Assembly (NCBI GenBank): GCA_902702965.1
Contig: CACRXP010000420.1
Location: forward strand, 420,022 to 484,021
Source of the DNA: Spirometra erinaceieuropaei
Lineage: Eukaryota; Platyhelminthes; Cestoda; Diphyllobothriidea; Diphyllobothriidae
Reading direction: 5' to 3'
Length of the DNA: 64,000 nt
The position numbers and the translations under genes are program-made. This document shows positions 36,116 to 46,439 of this stretch, piece by piece. The stretch's first letter is position 1, and every line of letters starts with the position of its first letter. The notes under the pieces are model-generated. The model made no database searches, had not been told where the DNA came from, and saw nothing but the letters and a program-made list of their open reading frames with translations.

Positions 36116-39100
36116 TCTGTCTCTTCATATCAGCCGAACTACATTAGGAGGCCGTTGTAAGGTGGTGTCGTTGCGGCCAGCAGACTGCTTCAGTGGTCAA
36201 AATACCGTACCAATGTTTATCCCTATAAACCACGGGGTGAGAGTTGAATCAGACGTCAGAAGCTCGTGAGATTTCTCATAGGATAAAATCACAGTGCTGC
36301 ACTGCTGCATTAATAGATCGGGCACAAAAGCTTAGGACTTAACCACGGGAAAACTCAGGCCACGAGTGAAGATTCGGTCGCGATATCTCGGACACGATGT
36401 AACGTTTTGCGGAAAAACAACAGCATTCGATGGAAATTAACACATAATTATTGCGCAAGTTCTACAGCGATCTTCGATACCGTCCTTCCGGCCGCGTGTG
36501 GAAGATGAGTGTCAATGAGAGTCCTATAAACACTGTAAATTTTGTTGATTTTAATTCCTCCAAGTAAATGTGGTAGCCTGACTTAGAATTATCAGAAGCA
36601 CGTGCTTGTCAACGTGACATTTCATAATGTAGATAGCATAATCAATTAGAAAAATCTGCTTTTTTGTGAAGCATGCAATCCGTATGGACGTTCTGTCTTC
36701 GACGTCCTTTAGGTTGCCTCATATCCAGAAAAACACAAACGCCGAGAGGCCTTAAATATGTTACTGGTCTACGTAGGACGATAATGGCTGGATACTACTA
36801 AAGCACACAATTAACCGAAAGTTAATTAGCAACGAGGTTGATCAGGGAGGAGGCGGCTTAAAGGTTATGTAGGCATGCGAGTCAACGGTAAATGTAGGGG
36901 TTATACGAGGCTGCATGCCATTCCCGGATTTTGACACATGAATTGCTCTCCGGTAAGTGAGTTACATAATGTTTACGGTAAGTTAGTCGAGGACATTCAG
37001 CATTACCTACAATGGTTGTCTACCGCTTCGTGGAAGGACATAGGTGATCTAGAATCGGATCTGCTGTTACATACTTCAACACTCTATGGCTCCACCCGAT
37101 GGGAGTTGTCGCGGGGTCATTCACGTTGTCCCTGATGAAAATAGTTGATCATCACATTGACGCATCACTGATGTCCATCTACCTATGCCAATGCGAAGCA
37201 CATTTTTGCTTGGGCGTCTATCGGCTCTTCGATTAAAACAGTTTGCAGTAATTATGAAAGATAACCATCACATGCGTACTAGTGAAAATGCCGTTCCCTG
37301 GTGGCGTGTCGAATAAATAGATACGTTCTACGGGGAAAGGTTCATGGAGACTCTGACTTTTCGAGCATTTATTTCGTCTGCGAGTTTTCAGGGACTAGAA
37401 GTTTATGCAAGAGTGCCACAAAATAGCATGATGCGTAGTTGTCTGTCCGGCTGGATTTGACCCCTATCTCACCTGTCGCCACTGCCCTCTTTTTGGCGTA
37501 GAAAATAATAATTGTTCTCCACCGTGACTGTCACCCGTAAGAGTCAAAAAGCAAGATAAGGACAAGCATATTAGACTGGTTTCCTGCATTAGCATTCACG
37601 TGCATCCATCGCCTCGATTTAAGATTTCAACGACGTCAAGCTCGACTATATGCCGCATTTACGCGAAGTGGGTCGGCGTCACCTAACTTGAACGCAAAGT
37701 TCGCCCTGCCCGTCTATGCTTATGCTGTTGCTGTCGATCGGTTTTCCTAAATTTAGTTGCACATTCTGCAGCTGTGTTTAATTCGATAAATTGTCTGCTG
37801 TTTTATGGAAAGTGATAGTTCAGCGTTCTCACGAACCCCTCGTTGGAAGGTGGCGAGGCGTTTTTTCGTTTCACATCACACGGAAGTAGTCGATCGTCGC
37901 TTCGACCTCCGCACTGATGTCAACGTATGTGTGTAACTTTATACAAAGTTAAGCAAATCTCCGTTGAGCCCAAGGTCAGTCGCCTGACCCAAATACAAAT
38001 GCCGAATCTGGTGTCTTAGTGCCTGTTGTTTAATAGCACAATCAAGATGCTACGTTTCTTCCGAGACGAAAAGTGATATCCCATTGCATGACTTCACATG
38101 CTCAAGGAGGGCACGGGAGAACAGAGGGCATCTAACAACGAATGCAAGGCTATGATGGCCAAAATAAAGACCGAAATTGAAGATGTTTCAAAAAATGTGT
38201 ATTGAATAAGCGTTTAACAATGCGATATTCCTAATAAAAGGCGCTTGGCATTTTAAAAGATCACTTTATGATGCAGGTCAAGAACGTTATTGCGCTCAAT
38301 GCTAGTAAGATCGAATAAGTGAGGAGGAGTAATGTTAAACTTCCCATTGGCACTTCGAACCAAATACTACTTCCATCGACATGCTAGATGTATGCCCAGG
38401 TAATGCCCTTACAGTTCAACTCCCACAGTCATGTACCATACACGATACCTTTCGACGACAGGCATTCAAGGACAATCAAGTGGGCATAAGCATATACTGA
38501 GGTATCGAACGAAGCGATGTTGGCACTCGTAGACGCGAATGCGTAGAAGGTAAAAAAATGCGCAGTTTTTCACTTCCCGAAAAAGACATATTTTGTAACA
38601 TTGTAGTAGTTTGTACGAAACTAGTCATCACAGTTGCCATAGACCGCAACGTATTTATGTAAGTACGTAGTCGAACTCGGAAAGCTGGATTATCGGATCA
38701 AATTTTAGAATTTTCGAACACCTTAAAAACTAGGCATTATGTATGTTTGTCCAAACTCTTTATGTAAATCCCTATTCCAGTGTTAAATTTACTACTAAGA
38801 AATTTAATTTCATCCGAATATTCATAAATCTGATAGAGGGTTTACGTTTCGTTATATTTGGGCGATTTGTTTTGCACATATTTATGCTATATATCAGTTA
38901 TGAAATTGGGCGTTATTCTATATAAGAGGAGACTAATGTACTCTTTTGTCTTTTTATAAATGCATCTTGAAGCTCGTGAAAACTGATTTCTTGACTAATT
39001 CTAACCGTCGAAATCAGCTGGCGCACAGCTTATTTTTAAAGAGCCAATTCTTTTATAAATTTTGGACGAGAGATTAACAGACCTGTGCGATTTCATGTCC

Positions 39101-41389
39101 TTACGCGCAGTTTGATTGAATGGTCCGAATATGCTCTGAAGTTTTTTAATATATTTAGGGTTGTCAAAGGAGTGGCTATCACCAAATAGTCATTTTGAGC
39201 TTCGAACATTTGAAAAATTACGCATGTTTTGGTCTTGCTTATTCATAAACGCAAGGTACAGATGGGACAACCACAATATCAACAGTTTCAACTAAACGCC
39301 AGAATTCGCATAGCTACCATACGGGACATTCACAATTTCAGGAGAACCCATTAAAGGTAAACAAAGCTAGTGACAGTAGCCAGATATAAAAAGAAATGCA
39401 TGCGCTTACGTTTGATGCGGCAAAATATTAATATTGTTTAAAAACGTAAAAGCAGCTCTCAGAAATGTCAAATGTTTCATGTATTCATAAAGCAAAAATA
39501 AAGTAAACGGAAAACCGTCGATAGAATGCAGTATAAAAGCGCTATTTAAACAGATAACTTATTGGAGGGTGTTTTCTGATTTATTTGGAGCATATTAGTT
39601 GGTGGCGTTCTTTATGAATGCCTATTTTATTAGAGTTAGTCTATCGATGTTACTTATAAAAAAATTACATTAAAAAGAACAAATCTAGCAGTAATATCTT
39701 ATTTTGAGTGTTGTAACGAAGACCCAATAGAAAACCTGTGTTATATGCAACCGCTTTTGAATCATCGCTTAGAATATTGGCTGTTGGCAAACTGCCGTAG
39801 CTAAAATTGCTCTATTTTAAGGGGTATTTATATTGCCTTGTTTAATTTACGAGGACGTAAATGCGTGAATTTGAAGTGACTTTTTCGGTAAACATTGCAC
39901 GGTTTCATACTACTGGATGTCTCTTGGTAGAGTGAGAATATTACGTGGTTATTCTGCTGAAGCTGATGCATTCCAGATCAAATATTCCTACCAACATTTG
40001 ACCCTGCATATAAAGTTGTGTTTCGAAGAATGTGCGCCTAGGTCGCGCATTATTTCCGTCAGCACTAAAACGCGACAGGGTTAAATTCCAGTTCTTATAC
40101 GAAATAACACACACGGAATCTTGCGGACCCAATGATGTACCGAAACACCCGCAGTTGCATCAGGCAGCGGCAGTAGATCTGGGAACACACGTGTCTGAGC
40201 ATTTAACTAGTATTTGAATTGTCATTATAGTAAAGGATTTCAATTTTGAATAATTTATGTGCATTTTATCAAGACATAATTGCTAAACAAAATTCTGTTT
40301 GTACTTGTATGTCTTCTCAGACTTTACGCGGACAGGTTATTTGCATGGCTAGGACTGGGGTTCAGCTGATGACCGTCATTTGCCCGTTATAAGGGTTTTT
40401 CTCTTTTTCGAAAAAAAGTGTTTTTTTGAACAACAGTACATTATCTTAGATATTTTTTTTATTTTTCAATTTCTTCTCGAAACTCTTCTTAATATGTGTA
40501 GATATTGGGTCCATGAGTTGGTTCGGGTTTGCGAGTGATAAACAGTAACCCGTCAATTTTTTAATCTTTCCTTAATTATAACATATACTAATAAACACGA
40601 AGCTCCACCAGCCTTACCACCTGAATGCTAAATTCAAGTCTTATCGTGGGCTGCATTATTTTACCCCTTTGACACACTAATGCTAGTTAACGCATCATTG
40701 TCGCCGGCCTGGAGAATTATTATCAATAACATTTTTCCAAATGCCTGTAAAATTATTTTGATCGCATTTTGCAAAAAATACTTCTCTTGCTGTAGCTTTT
40801 GTTTAGGAGGTTCTTCTCGATATCCTCTACAAGAAGCTAAGTGCATATATCGAAATCGGCTTATTGATAGTGATTCGAATTCATTTTGGAATTTTGCTGA
40901 TTTTATTTCGATAAATATCTTACTAGTTTGGATAGGAATCAATGTATGTTATTTTGAATTTAAGCAATATTTTGTCGTTGATGTGAACAGTCTGCTGATT
41001 AACTGCTGTCGGTAAAGGACGTTTAATGGAAAACAAACATGACAAAAATAAATTAAAATATTAAGACATTCAAGGTCGCAAACACGCATTCTCGATAATT
41101 CTTTGTCAGGCTCAAAAAAATACATAGAGGAATAAAAATGTGTAAGACTAGCAGTGTTTTTAGGTGTCACAAGGACTAGTATGCCATTAAAACACATCTT
41201 CCTTATGCCTTCCGCATGACCAGGAAGGTGAGATTTGGTTCTCAGGAATAGGGAGGGGGAGTGAGAGAGTGTTTTATCGATGTTCTTGAATTGCGTTCAC
41301 AGGATTTTGAGCGGCATGCTGCGAACACTTGAGGTTGGCGTTGACAACGGTCTTGAGAACGCTTGTGTCAGTGCTTCCAGATAGCACAA
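36116..41389. other. No recognisable gene; R6 fragments
   Basis: About 5.3 kb of mostly AT-rich DNA. R6 fragments lie at 37.10-37.21 kb (TAGTTGATCATCACATTGAC, CACTGATGTCCATCTACC) and 37.86-37.94 kb (TAGTCGATCGTCGCTTCGAC, GCACTGATGTCAACG). Open frames at 36938-37135, 38743-38925, 40032-40217 and 40680-41015 show no domain, are not duplicated in the window and have no splice partners I can see. Confidence 0.4.
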
Positions 41390-43520
41390 CACTGGGATGA
41401 TGGGTGAGATCGGTACGAATCTGCTCCTGCAGAGGATAGCTGAACAAGCCCGCGAGAAGAGCATAAAACGCGACGCAGCACTGGAGAACAAATTTCGACA
41501 GCCGCACAATCCAACCTCGCTCAAAAAAGACAAACGAGTGCACAAAATGTCATCAAAGGAGCTGACGAAGAATCAGATGCAGCGGAAAAAAGACGCGCCA
41601 CAGTTGTACTGGACAGGACAGACTACCTTCAAAAAGCCAAAGGTTTACTAGAGGGCCGACAGTTCTATGTCCAATGAGTACCGAACCCTTTAAAGGCGCT
41701 GATACGCGAAATTAATGCTATGTTGTTGGCCCTGGAGAACTCAGGTGCAATAACACCGACCGACAGACGCATGGCGAGACCCCAAGATAGGGCTTTGGCC
41801 CGATTCTATGGCCTCCGAAAGGTGCATAAATACGGCGCTCCTCTCCGACCCATCGTGTCGCTCAGAGGGACTCCAACGTACGGACTGGCGAAGTGGCTGT
41901 TCCGGCGTCTCAAGTTCCTGACCGCTGAGTCAGACACCACGGTCTCTTCGTCAGCACAATTCCTGGAGAAACTCAAAAGTTTAAGCATCCATCCATATGA
42001 GGTCGTGGTATCGTTTGATGTTGCATCCATTTTTACTTCTATTCCCCAGGACCTGGCAATCGAGACAATTGGGCTGCTAATCCAAAGCAAATACGATGAA
42101 ACGGAGAACCGTCTTGGACACACCCAAGTCCTTCAGCTCCTAAAGCTTTGCCCCAGGACGTACTTCACGTTCGATGGGACAATCTGCGAACAGGTGAAGG
42201 GCACAGCAGTGGAGTCGTCGATTTCGGGAAGACGGTCCCGCAACGGTTAGTCGCTGGTCTTCCAACACCACAGACCGAAATTCTGGGCCCGGTATGTGGA
42301 TGATACTTTCGTCGTCATCAATCGGATCAGGCATTGAAATTCCTAGAACATCTCAACGATGGACGAGAAAGAGAACAATCAGCTGGCCTTCCAGGATGTC
42401 TTCGTATGTCGCAAAGATTGTGGTGAACTAAAAAACATAGTGTTCAGGAAAGCGACAAATACGATGCAAATACAGAACTTGAACAGCAACCACCCAAACA
42501 GCCACAAACGCAGTTGTGTAAGGACGCTCTATCGGTGTGTCGAAACGCACTGTAGTGCGCTGGCAGATAAAATTGCCGAAATACAATAACTCAGACAGGT
42601 TTTCAAAGTTAATGACTAACTGCGCAACTTCGTCGACCGGCGCATACGCAAAAGGGACGAAAGGCCTAACCGCACGGACACCAAGTCTTGGCGGGCACTT
42701 CCGTATGTTAAGAACGTTTCGGAAGCTGTCGGCCGCCTTCTCGCACCACTTGGGGTTGGAGTGGCACACAGACCGGAGGCAACCATCAGGCGTCTGATCA
42801 TGAAAACGAAAGACCCACTGCCACGGCTAGAAACGTCTGGAGTCGTTTGTCGGATCTGGTGCAGTTGTGGACAAAGCAACTACGTCGGAGAAACCGGAAA
42901 ACAGCTCCGAACGAGAATGGCCGAACACGCGGCAGCGGTGCGCAAAAATAATGCCAGCTCTCAAGTTGCGGCTTATTTGACGAGATTCGGCCACACATTC
43001 AAATTTGATGAGGCCGAAATTCTCGCAAGAGGTGACAACCGCGTGAGCGGGGAGCGACTGGAATCATGGTTTACCGGCCCCATTCAATCAACAAGTGCAA
43101 CCGTCTTCCCACTCTATACTCCGTGCTGAAACTTCGCCTCGGCGGAGTAAAAAACCATGCGGGGAGCGCAGATGGGACCACTTTACCCAAAACCAAGGTC
43201 GAGGCGTCAGATGGTCTAGCAATCATCACGCCAACATCCAACGCACGTGATGAAATCGCAGCAATTTTTAACTTGATTGTCGGCCATCAAACAATGATTA
43301 CACCAAGTGCGACGATCCCGGATGTAGGGAGGGGGGCGCCGTGAATGTTCATAAGTATGCGGTTGCATGGCTACTGCATCCTATAACTGCCGCAGCCCTT
43401 GTTCAACAACCACCCTTTTCTGCTTTTTTTGTCTCTGATGATGGATCCAGAAGGAATTCAAAACGTCAGGCGAATAAATCTGTTGCCCCGGCGATCGTGT
43501 CTCTTTCTTCATCGCTGGGA
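41390..43520 (+). mobile_element. Penelope-like retroelement (RT + GIY-YIG), mutated but near full 3' portion
   Basis: Plus-strand remains of a PLE protein in order. N-terminal part with KMSSKELTKNQMQ (41.55-41.58 kb). A join to VLDRTDYLQKAKG, suggesting an internal deletion near 41.58-41.61 kb. Reverse transcriptase with FYGLRKVHK...APLRPIVS, VSFDVASIFTSIPQDLAIE, TYFTFDGTICEQVKGT, then after a frame change the catalytic box RYVDDTFVV at about 42.29-42.31 kb. Downstream come NNQLAFQDV and RPNRTDTKSW-type segments. The GIY-YIG nuclease follows at 42.83-42.95 kb (SGVVCRIWCSCGQSNYVGET, then RMAEH); the conserved Tyr of the first motif is Cys. A hammerhead-like motif ends the element near 43.47 kb. 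Frameshifts and stops make it inactive. PLEs copy themselves by target-primed reverse transcription. Confidence 0.85.
43425..43475 (+). ncRNA. Hammerhead-ribozyme-like motif at PLE 3' end
   Basis: CTGATGA at 43435-43441 is followed by a potential short helix II (GGAT pairing with AATTC by G-C, G-U, A-U and U-A), then AAAACGTC in place of the canonical GAAAC...GTC. PLEs commonly carry minimal type I hammerheads in their terminal repeats. Here the first core base G is changed to A, so self-cleavage is doubtful. Confidence 0.5.
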
Positions 43521-43899
43521 TAATTTACACATAAAAAACCGTTATGGGAATGGTAGTTCTTGCTTGCGGCAGAAGACGTTATTAACACTCTTGTGGTTTC
43601 AACAACTTAACTATGAAAAGAGAAGTACATGAACAGCTAACGTAGCAATGACTATGATTAGACATCTAGATACCGTGAGTCATTTTATGCCCATGTTGCT
43701 CCTTCGTCTCTGTCGAGAGAATTTAACAAATGCTGAAAACCTTGAGTGGTGCGAGTAAACAAATGTCCACTAGCATCTCGTCTGCAGTTTTATTAAAGCT
43801 ACCCATACTGTAGACAACGTGGCCTACATCCGCAACGACATTTAACGATAACTGCGTAATATGTTCATAAAAGCTTGTAAAATTTTATGTATTTCCAAA
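43521..43899. other. No recognisable feature
   Basis: Spacer between the PLE and the R5-like flank of gene D; AT-rich. Confidence 0.4.
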
Positions 43900-44500
43900 G
43901 AAAGAAAGTAGGCAGATTGTGCTTTGATAACACTGAATATAAACGTGCTGACAAAGCGAGTATTTAATTGTCGGAAATCGTAGAAGGTTATAAGAGCTCC
44001 AGCAAAACGTCATTTTTAGGATGGAATTGGAAGAATACATAGTGTTGTTTCTAGCGCATAATAGGAAGAAAATTTCTTGGATGGATGTAAGGGCGTCGGA
44101 AAGTAATGAGACAAATTCAGACCAAGTAGGAATTCACTTGTGAGATAACTTAGATAGGGCAGCTGTAAAGTCGGCATTCTCACGCGTCGGAAATATCTCA
44201 ATCTTATCGTGCCAGATAATGGAGAATGCAACACAAACTAGGCAATGCATAAGCATCAAGATCAATTTTCAGAATTTCCGATTACAGTCCTGGAATGAGC
44301 ACATTTATTGTACCTATTATGTCACCTGCATAGTGCTTTGATTAACCACGGAATCGACTCGGTATTTACAGCAATTTGCTTTAGCGATGCGTTTTGCGGT
44401 GCATGTGGAAGTAGCCTGTTCGCCGTTTGGACGTAAAAAACTCACTTGACGTAACATTACTTGGGCATTTGTCAACAAACATTCAAGAGGTTCCATCTCT
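43900..44500 (+). repeat. Diverged R5, upstream flank of gene D
   Basis: Shares with 11.58-11.90 kb the words TTCA(G/C)ACCAAGTA, GAGCACAT, GTACCTATTATGTC, GTGC(T/C)TTGAT and GCGTTTT. Here it sits only a few hundred bases before the promoter, with no PLE relic between. Confidence 0.5.
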
Positions 44501-44714
44501 ATGCCATCGTATCTGCAGATTCCCTGACTAATATCGTCTATATTCTGATGAAATGACCTTTGACATATTTAAGAAATCACACCATTTGGAGCCGTCAGCT
44601 TTTGAAAAACGGTACTTGTGTAAAAGTGCAGTCACTACGGTAGACGTGAAAGGAAATGTGTGCTCATGGTCATGACGTAAAATCAGTCATTTGTGAAGGC
44701 TACGCCTTCGTCGA

Positions 44715-44923
44715 AAAAAGATCCTGGCCCAATCAACTCCGTTTCACGCATTCCACACATATATATAAGGGGTCAGATTTAGGGCTTATATTTTCCACCG
44801 CTATCACCAACCTTGAGGTGAGTTAACACACGCGAGGTACATTTGGTCTGTCATATGGCAGTAACACCATCACTCATACATATCTGTTCTTCATTTCAGC
44901 ACTATATTCTGTGCTTGTTTTAG
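44715..44923 (+). promoter_or_regulatory. Promoter, exon 1 and 5'UTR intron of gene D
   Basis: GATCCTGGCCCAATCAACTC (44720-44739) is the diverged CCAAT block and TATATATAAGG (44760-44770) the TATA box. Exon 1 ends ACCTTGAG|GTGAG at 44817. The intron runs 44818-44923, ending CTTGTTTTAG by alignment with gene A; a second acceptor, CATTTCAG at 44892-44899, is possible and would only lengthen the 5'UTR. Confidence 0.65.
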
Positions 44924-44939
44924 AACTGAAAGCATCGTG

Positions 44940-45317
44940 ATGACGAAGCTCCTCATCGGCGTTTTACTCATCATGTCAGTTGTCTTCTGTGGTATGTTCC
45001 TGAACATTTTCATCACAATTTTCAGTCATAAGCTTTCACCCAAAGCATCTAAGTAAATAAAATTCTTCTTTGCCCCAGCGTCTTCGGGCGACAAGAGCAA
45101 TGTGACGACACCTACTAATGATACTACAATTGGAAACAATACTGTTCCAGGGCCTACTGAGAACGGGACTAATAGTAATGTTTCCGTTACCACACAACCA
45201 TCCTCGCCCTCTAACGAGACGAGTGAAGGCACAACGACCTCGGGCGCTTCGTCGCTATCCATGTCACTGTGCATCCTTCTGCCGCTCCCGTTTGCTGTGT
45301 TCGCCAAGTTTTACTGA
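44940..45317 (+). CDS. Small secreted mucin-like, probably GPI-anchored protein, copy D (diverged)
   Basis: Coding exons 44940-44991 and 45079-45317, separated by an 87-base intron ending TGCCCCAG, give 96 residues. The signal peptide is MTKLLIGVLLIMSVVFC, one residue longer than in the other copies. The middle is Thr/Ser/Asn/Pro-rich (sequons at Asn 25, 31, 38, 46, 51, 63). SNETSEGTT corresponds to SNETSEATT of copy A. The tail LCILLPLPFAVFAKFY is hydrophobic but more diverged and could be a GPI signal. Splice positions are conserved exactly, although the intron phase-1 codon is now Ala instead of Gln or Leu. AATAAA lies at 45342. The retained-intron frame meets a TAA after 21 codons. The overlapping minus-strand frames are antisense shadows. 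Confidence 0.76.
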
Positions 45318-45341
45318 CATTTTCCAACACAAACACCTTCC

Positions 45342-45347
45342 AATAAA
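45342..45347 (+). terminator. Polyadenylation signal of gene D
   Basis: AATAAA in the context CTTCCAATAAAATTTG, 25 bases after the stop. Confidence 0.65.
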
Positions 45348-46439
45348 ATTTGATTACTGGGAGTTTTGTTATTGATCTGCTCTGTCCCTGCACCCGGCCT
45401 TCATAGAATGGAAAAAGGTCGATGCCATTAAAACCACTGCAATTATTGCTGCAAAGCAAGTCATAAAGTATTAATGAGGAAAAATAGTAAGCGTTAATAC
45501 TACCGTACCAATCCGTATTCACACATCTGCCGAATTTCTTTAAAAAGCCATCGTAAGTCTCACAATTTCGGCTAGAATTCAACTTCCGTAGACAAACTGT
45601 TATAAACAATATTTTTCGGATCGTATTAAAAGTCCGTTTTAAATAATAAAAATCATAAGAAGTAAATTGCAAGCTCTACCACCAAAGATTTTCGCCGCCA
45701 ATTTGAGATCAAAAGACTAACAGATTAACGATCAGAAACTCACACTTGGATATTTTTCTTATCATTACCCGTTTTGTCGGAGATTCCTTCTGATGTATAC
45801 TTCAAATTTAAAGAGACTGCACATATAGATTCTTAAGAGTTTAGGAAGTGCATTAAATTTCGCAAAAGACCTGTTGTTGCATTCACGTTTAGAGTGCGTC
45901 TTCTAGAAGTTATATATTCCTGATGTATGAAGGACCAAGTATCTCTCTTTGCTATGACCAAGTCCCCAAATACGACGCAATTTGAATGGACACATTTTAT
46001 CTTTAATATCTCATAATTAAAAAGGTTTCTAAGAACCGAAACGTAACACTGTGTCAAGCATAGAATCTAAAGAAGAGGTAATCATTGATTTTTAATTTCC
46101 TCATATTCTAACCGAGAACATAGAGTAGACCTCTAAATAAGAGGTTAACAGACTCAGACAAACGTTATCATTTATTAACATCTGGGCAGAAATCCCGGGC
46201 CATAGCGGGTAACCGTGTAATATTCAATAACCGCCGACAGGCAGCTAATAGCATAGTTTAGGACAATGTGATTCCATATTAACAGCACAGGCTATAACCT
46301 GTGAGTTCTCTCGGGCACTTAAAGCCTTCCTTAGTGTTACCGTCCCAAGAGTCGGTTATTTTGTCTTTGCCTGGAGTTTACCGGATCTTGTCCTCGTAAA
46401 ATGTGAGCCGGTATTAAAAGTACTGTTTGAAGCACTATG
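45348..46439. other. No recognisable feature
   Basis: AT-rich DNA downstream of gene D. It does not match the 3' flanks of the other copies. Open frames on the minus strand (45211-45672, 45833-46057) have no supporting features. Confidence 0.4.

Noticed and set aside
40680..41015. 111-codon frame with hydrophobic stretches opposite another 93-codon frame
   Set aside because: Composition typical of AT-rich non-coding DNA read in frame; no start context, splice evidence or homology.
41274..41545. Minus-strand frames of 82-89 codons near the start of the PLE
   Set aside because: Antisense shadows of the PLE N-terminal region on the plus strand.
45211..45672. 153-codon minus-strand frame overlapping gene D
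   Set aside because: It runs antisense through exon 3 of the supported gene and its 3' flank; no similar frame exists in the other copies.
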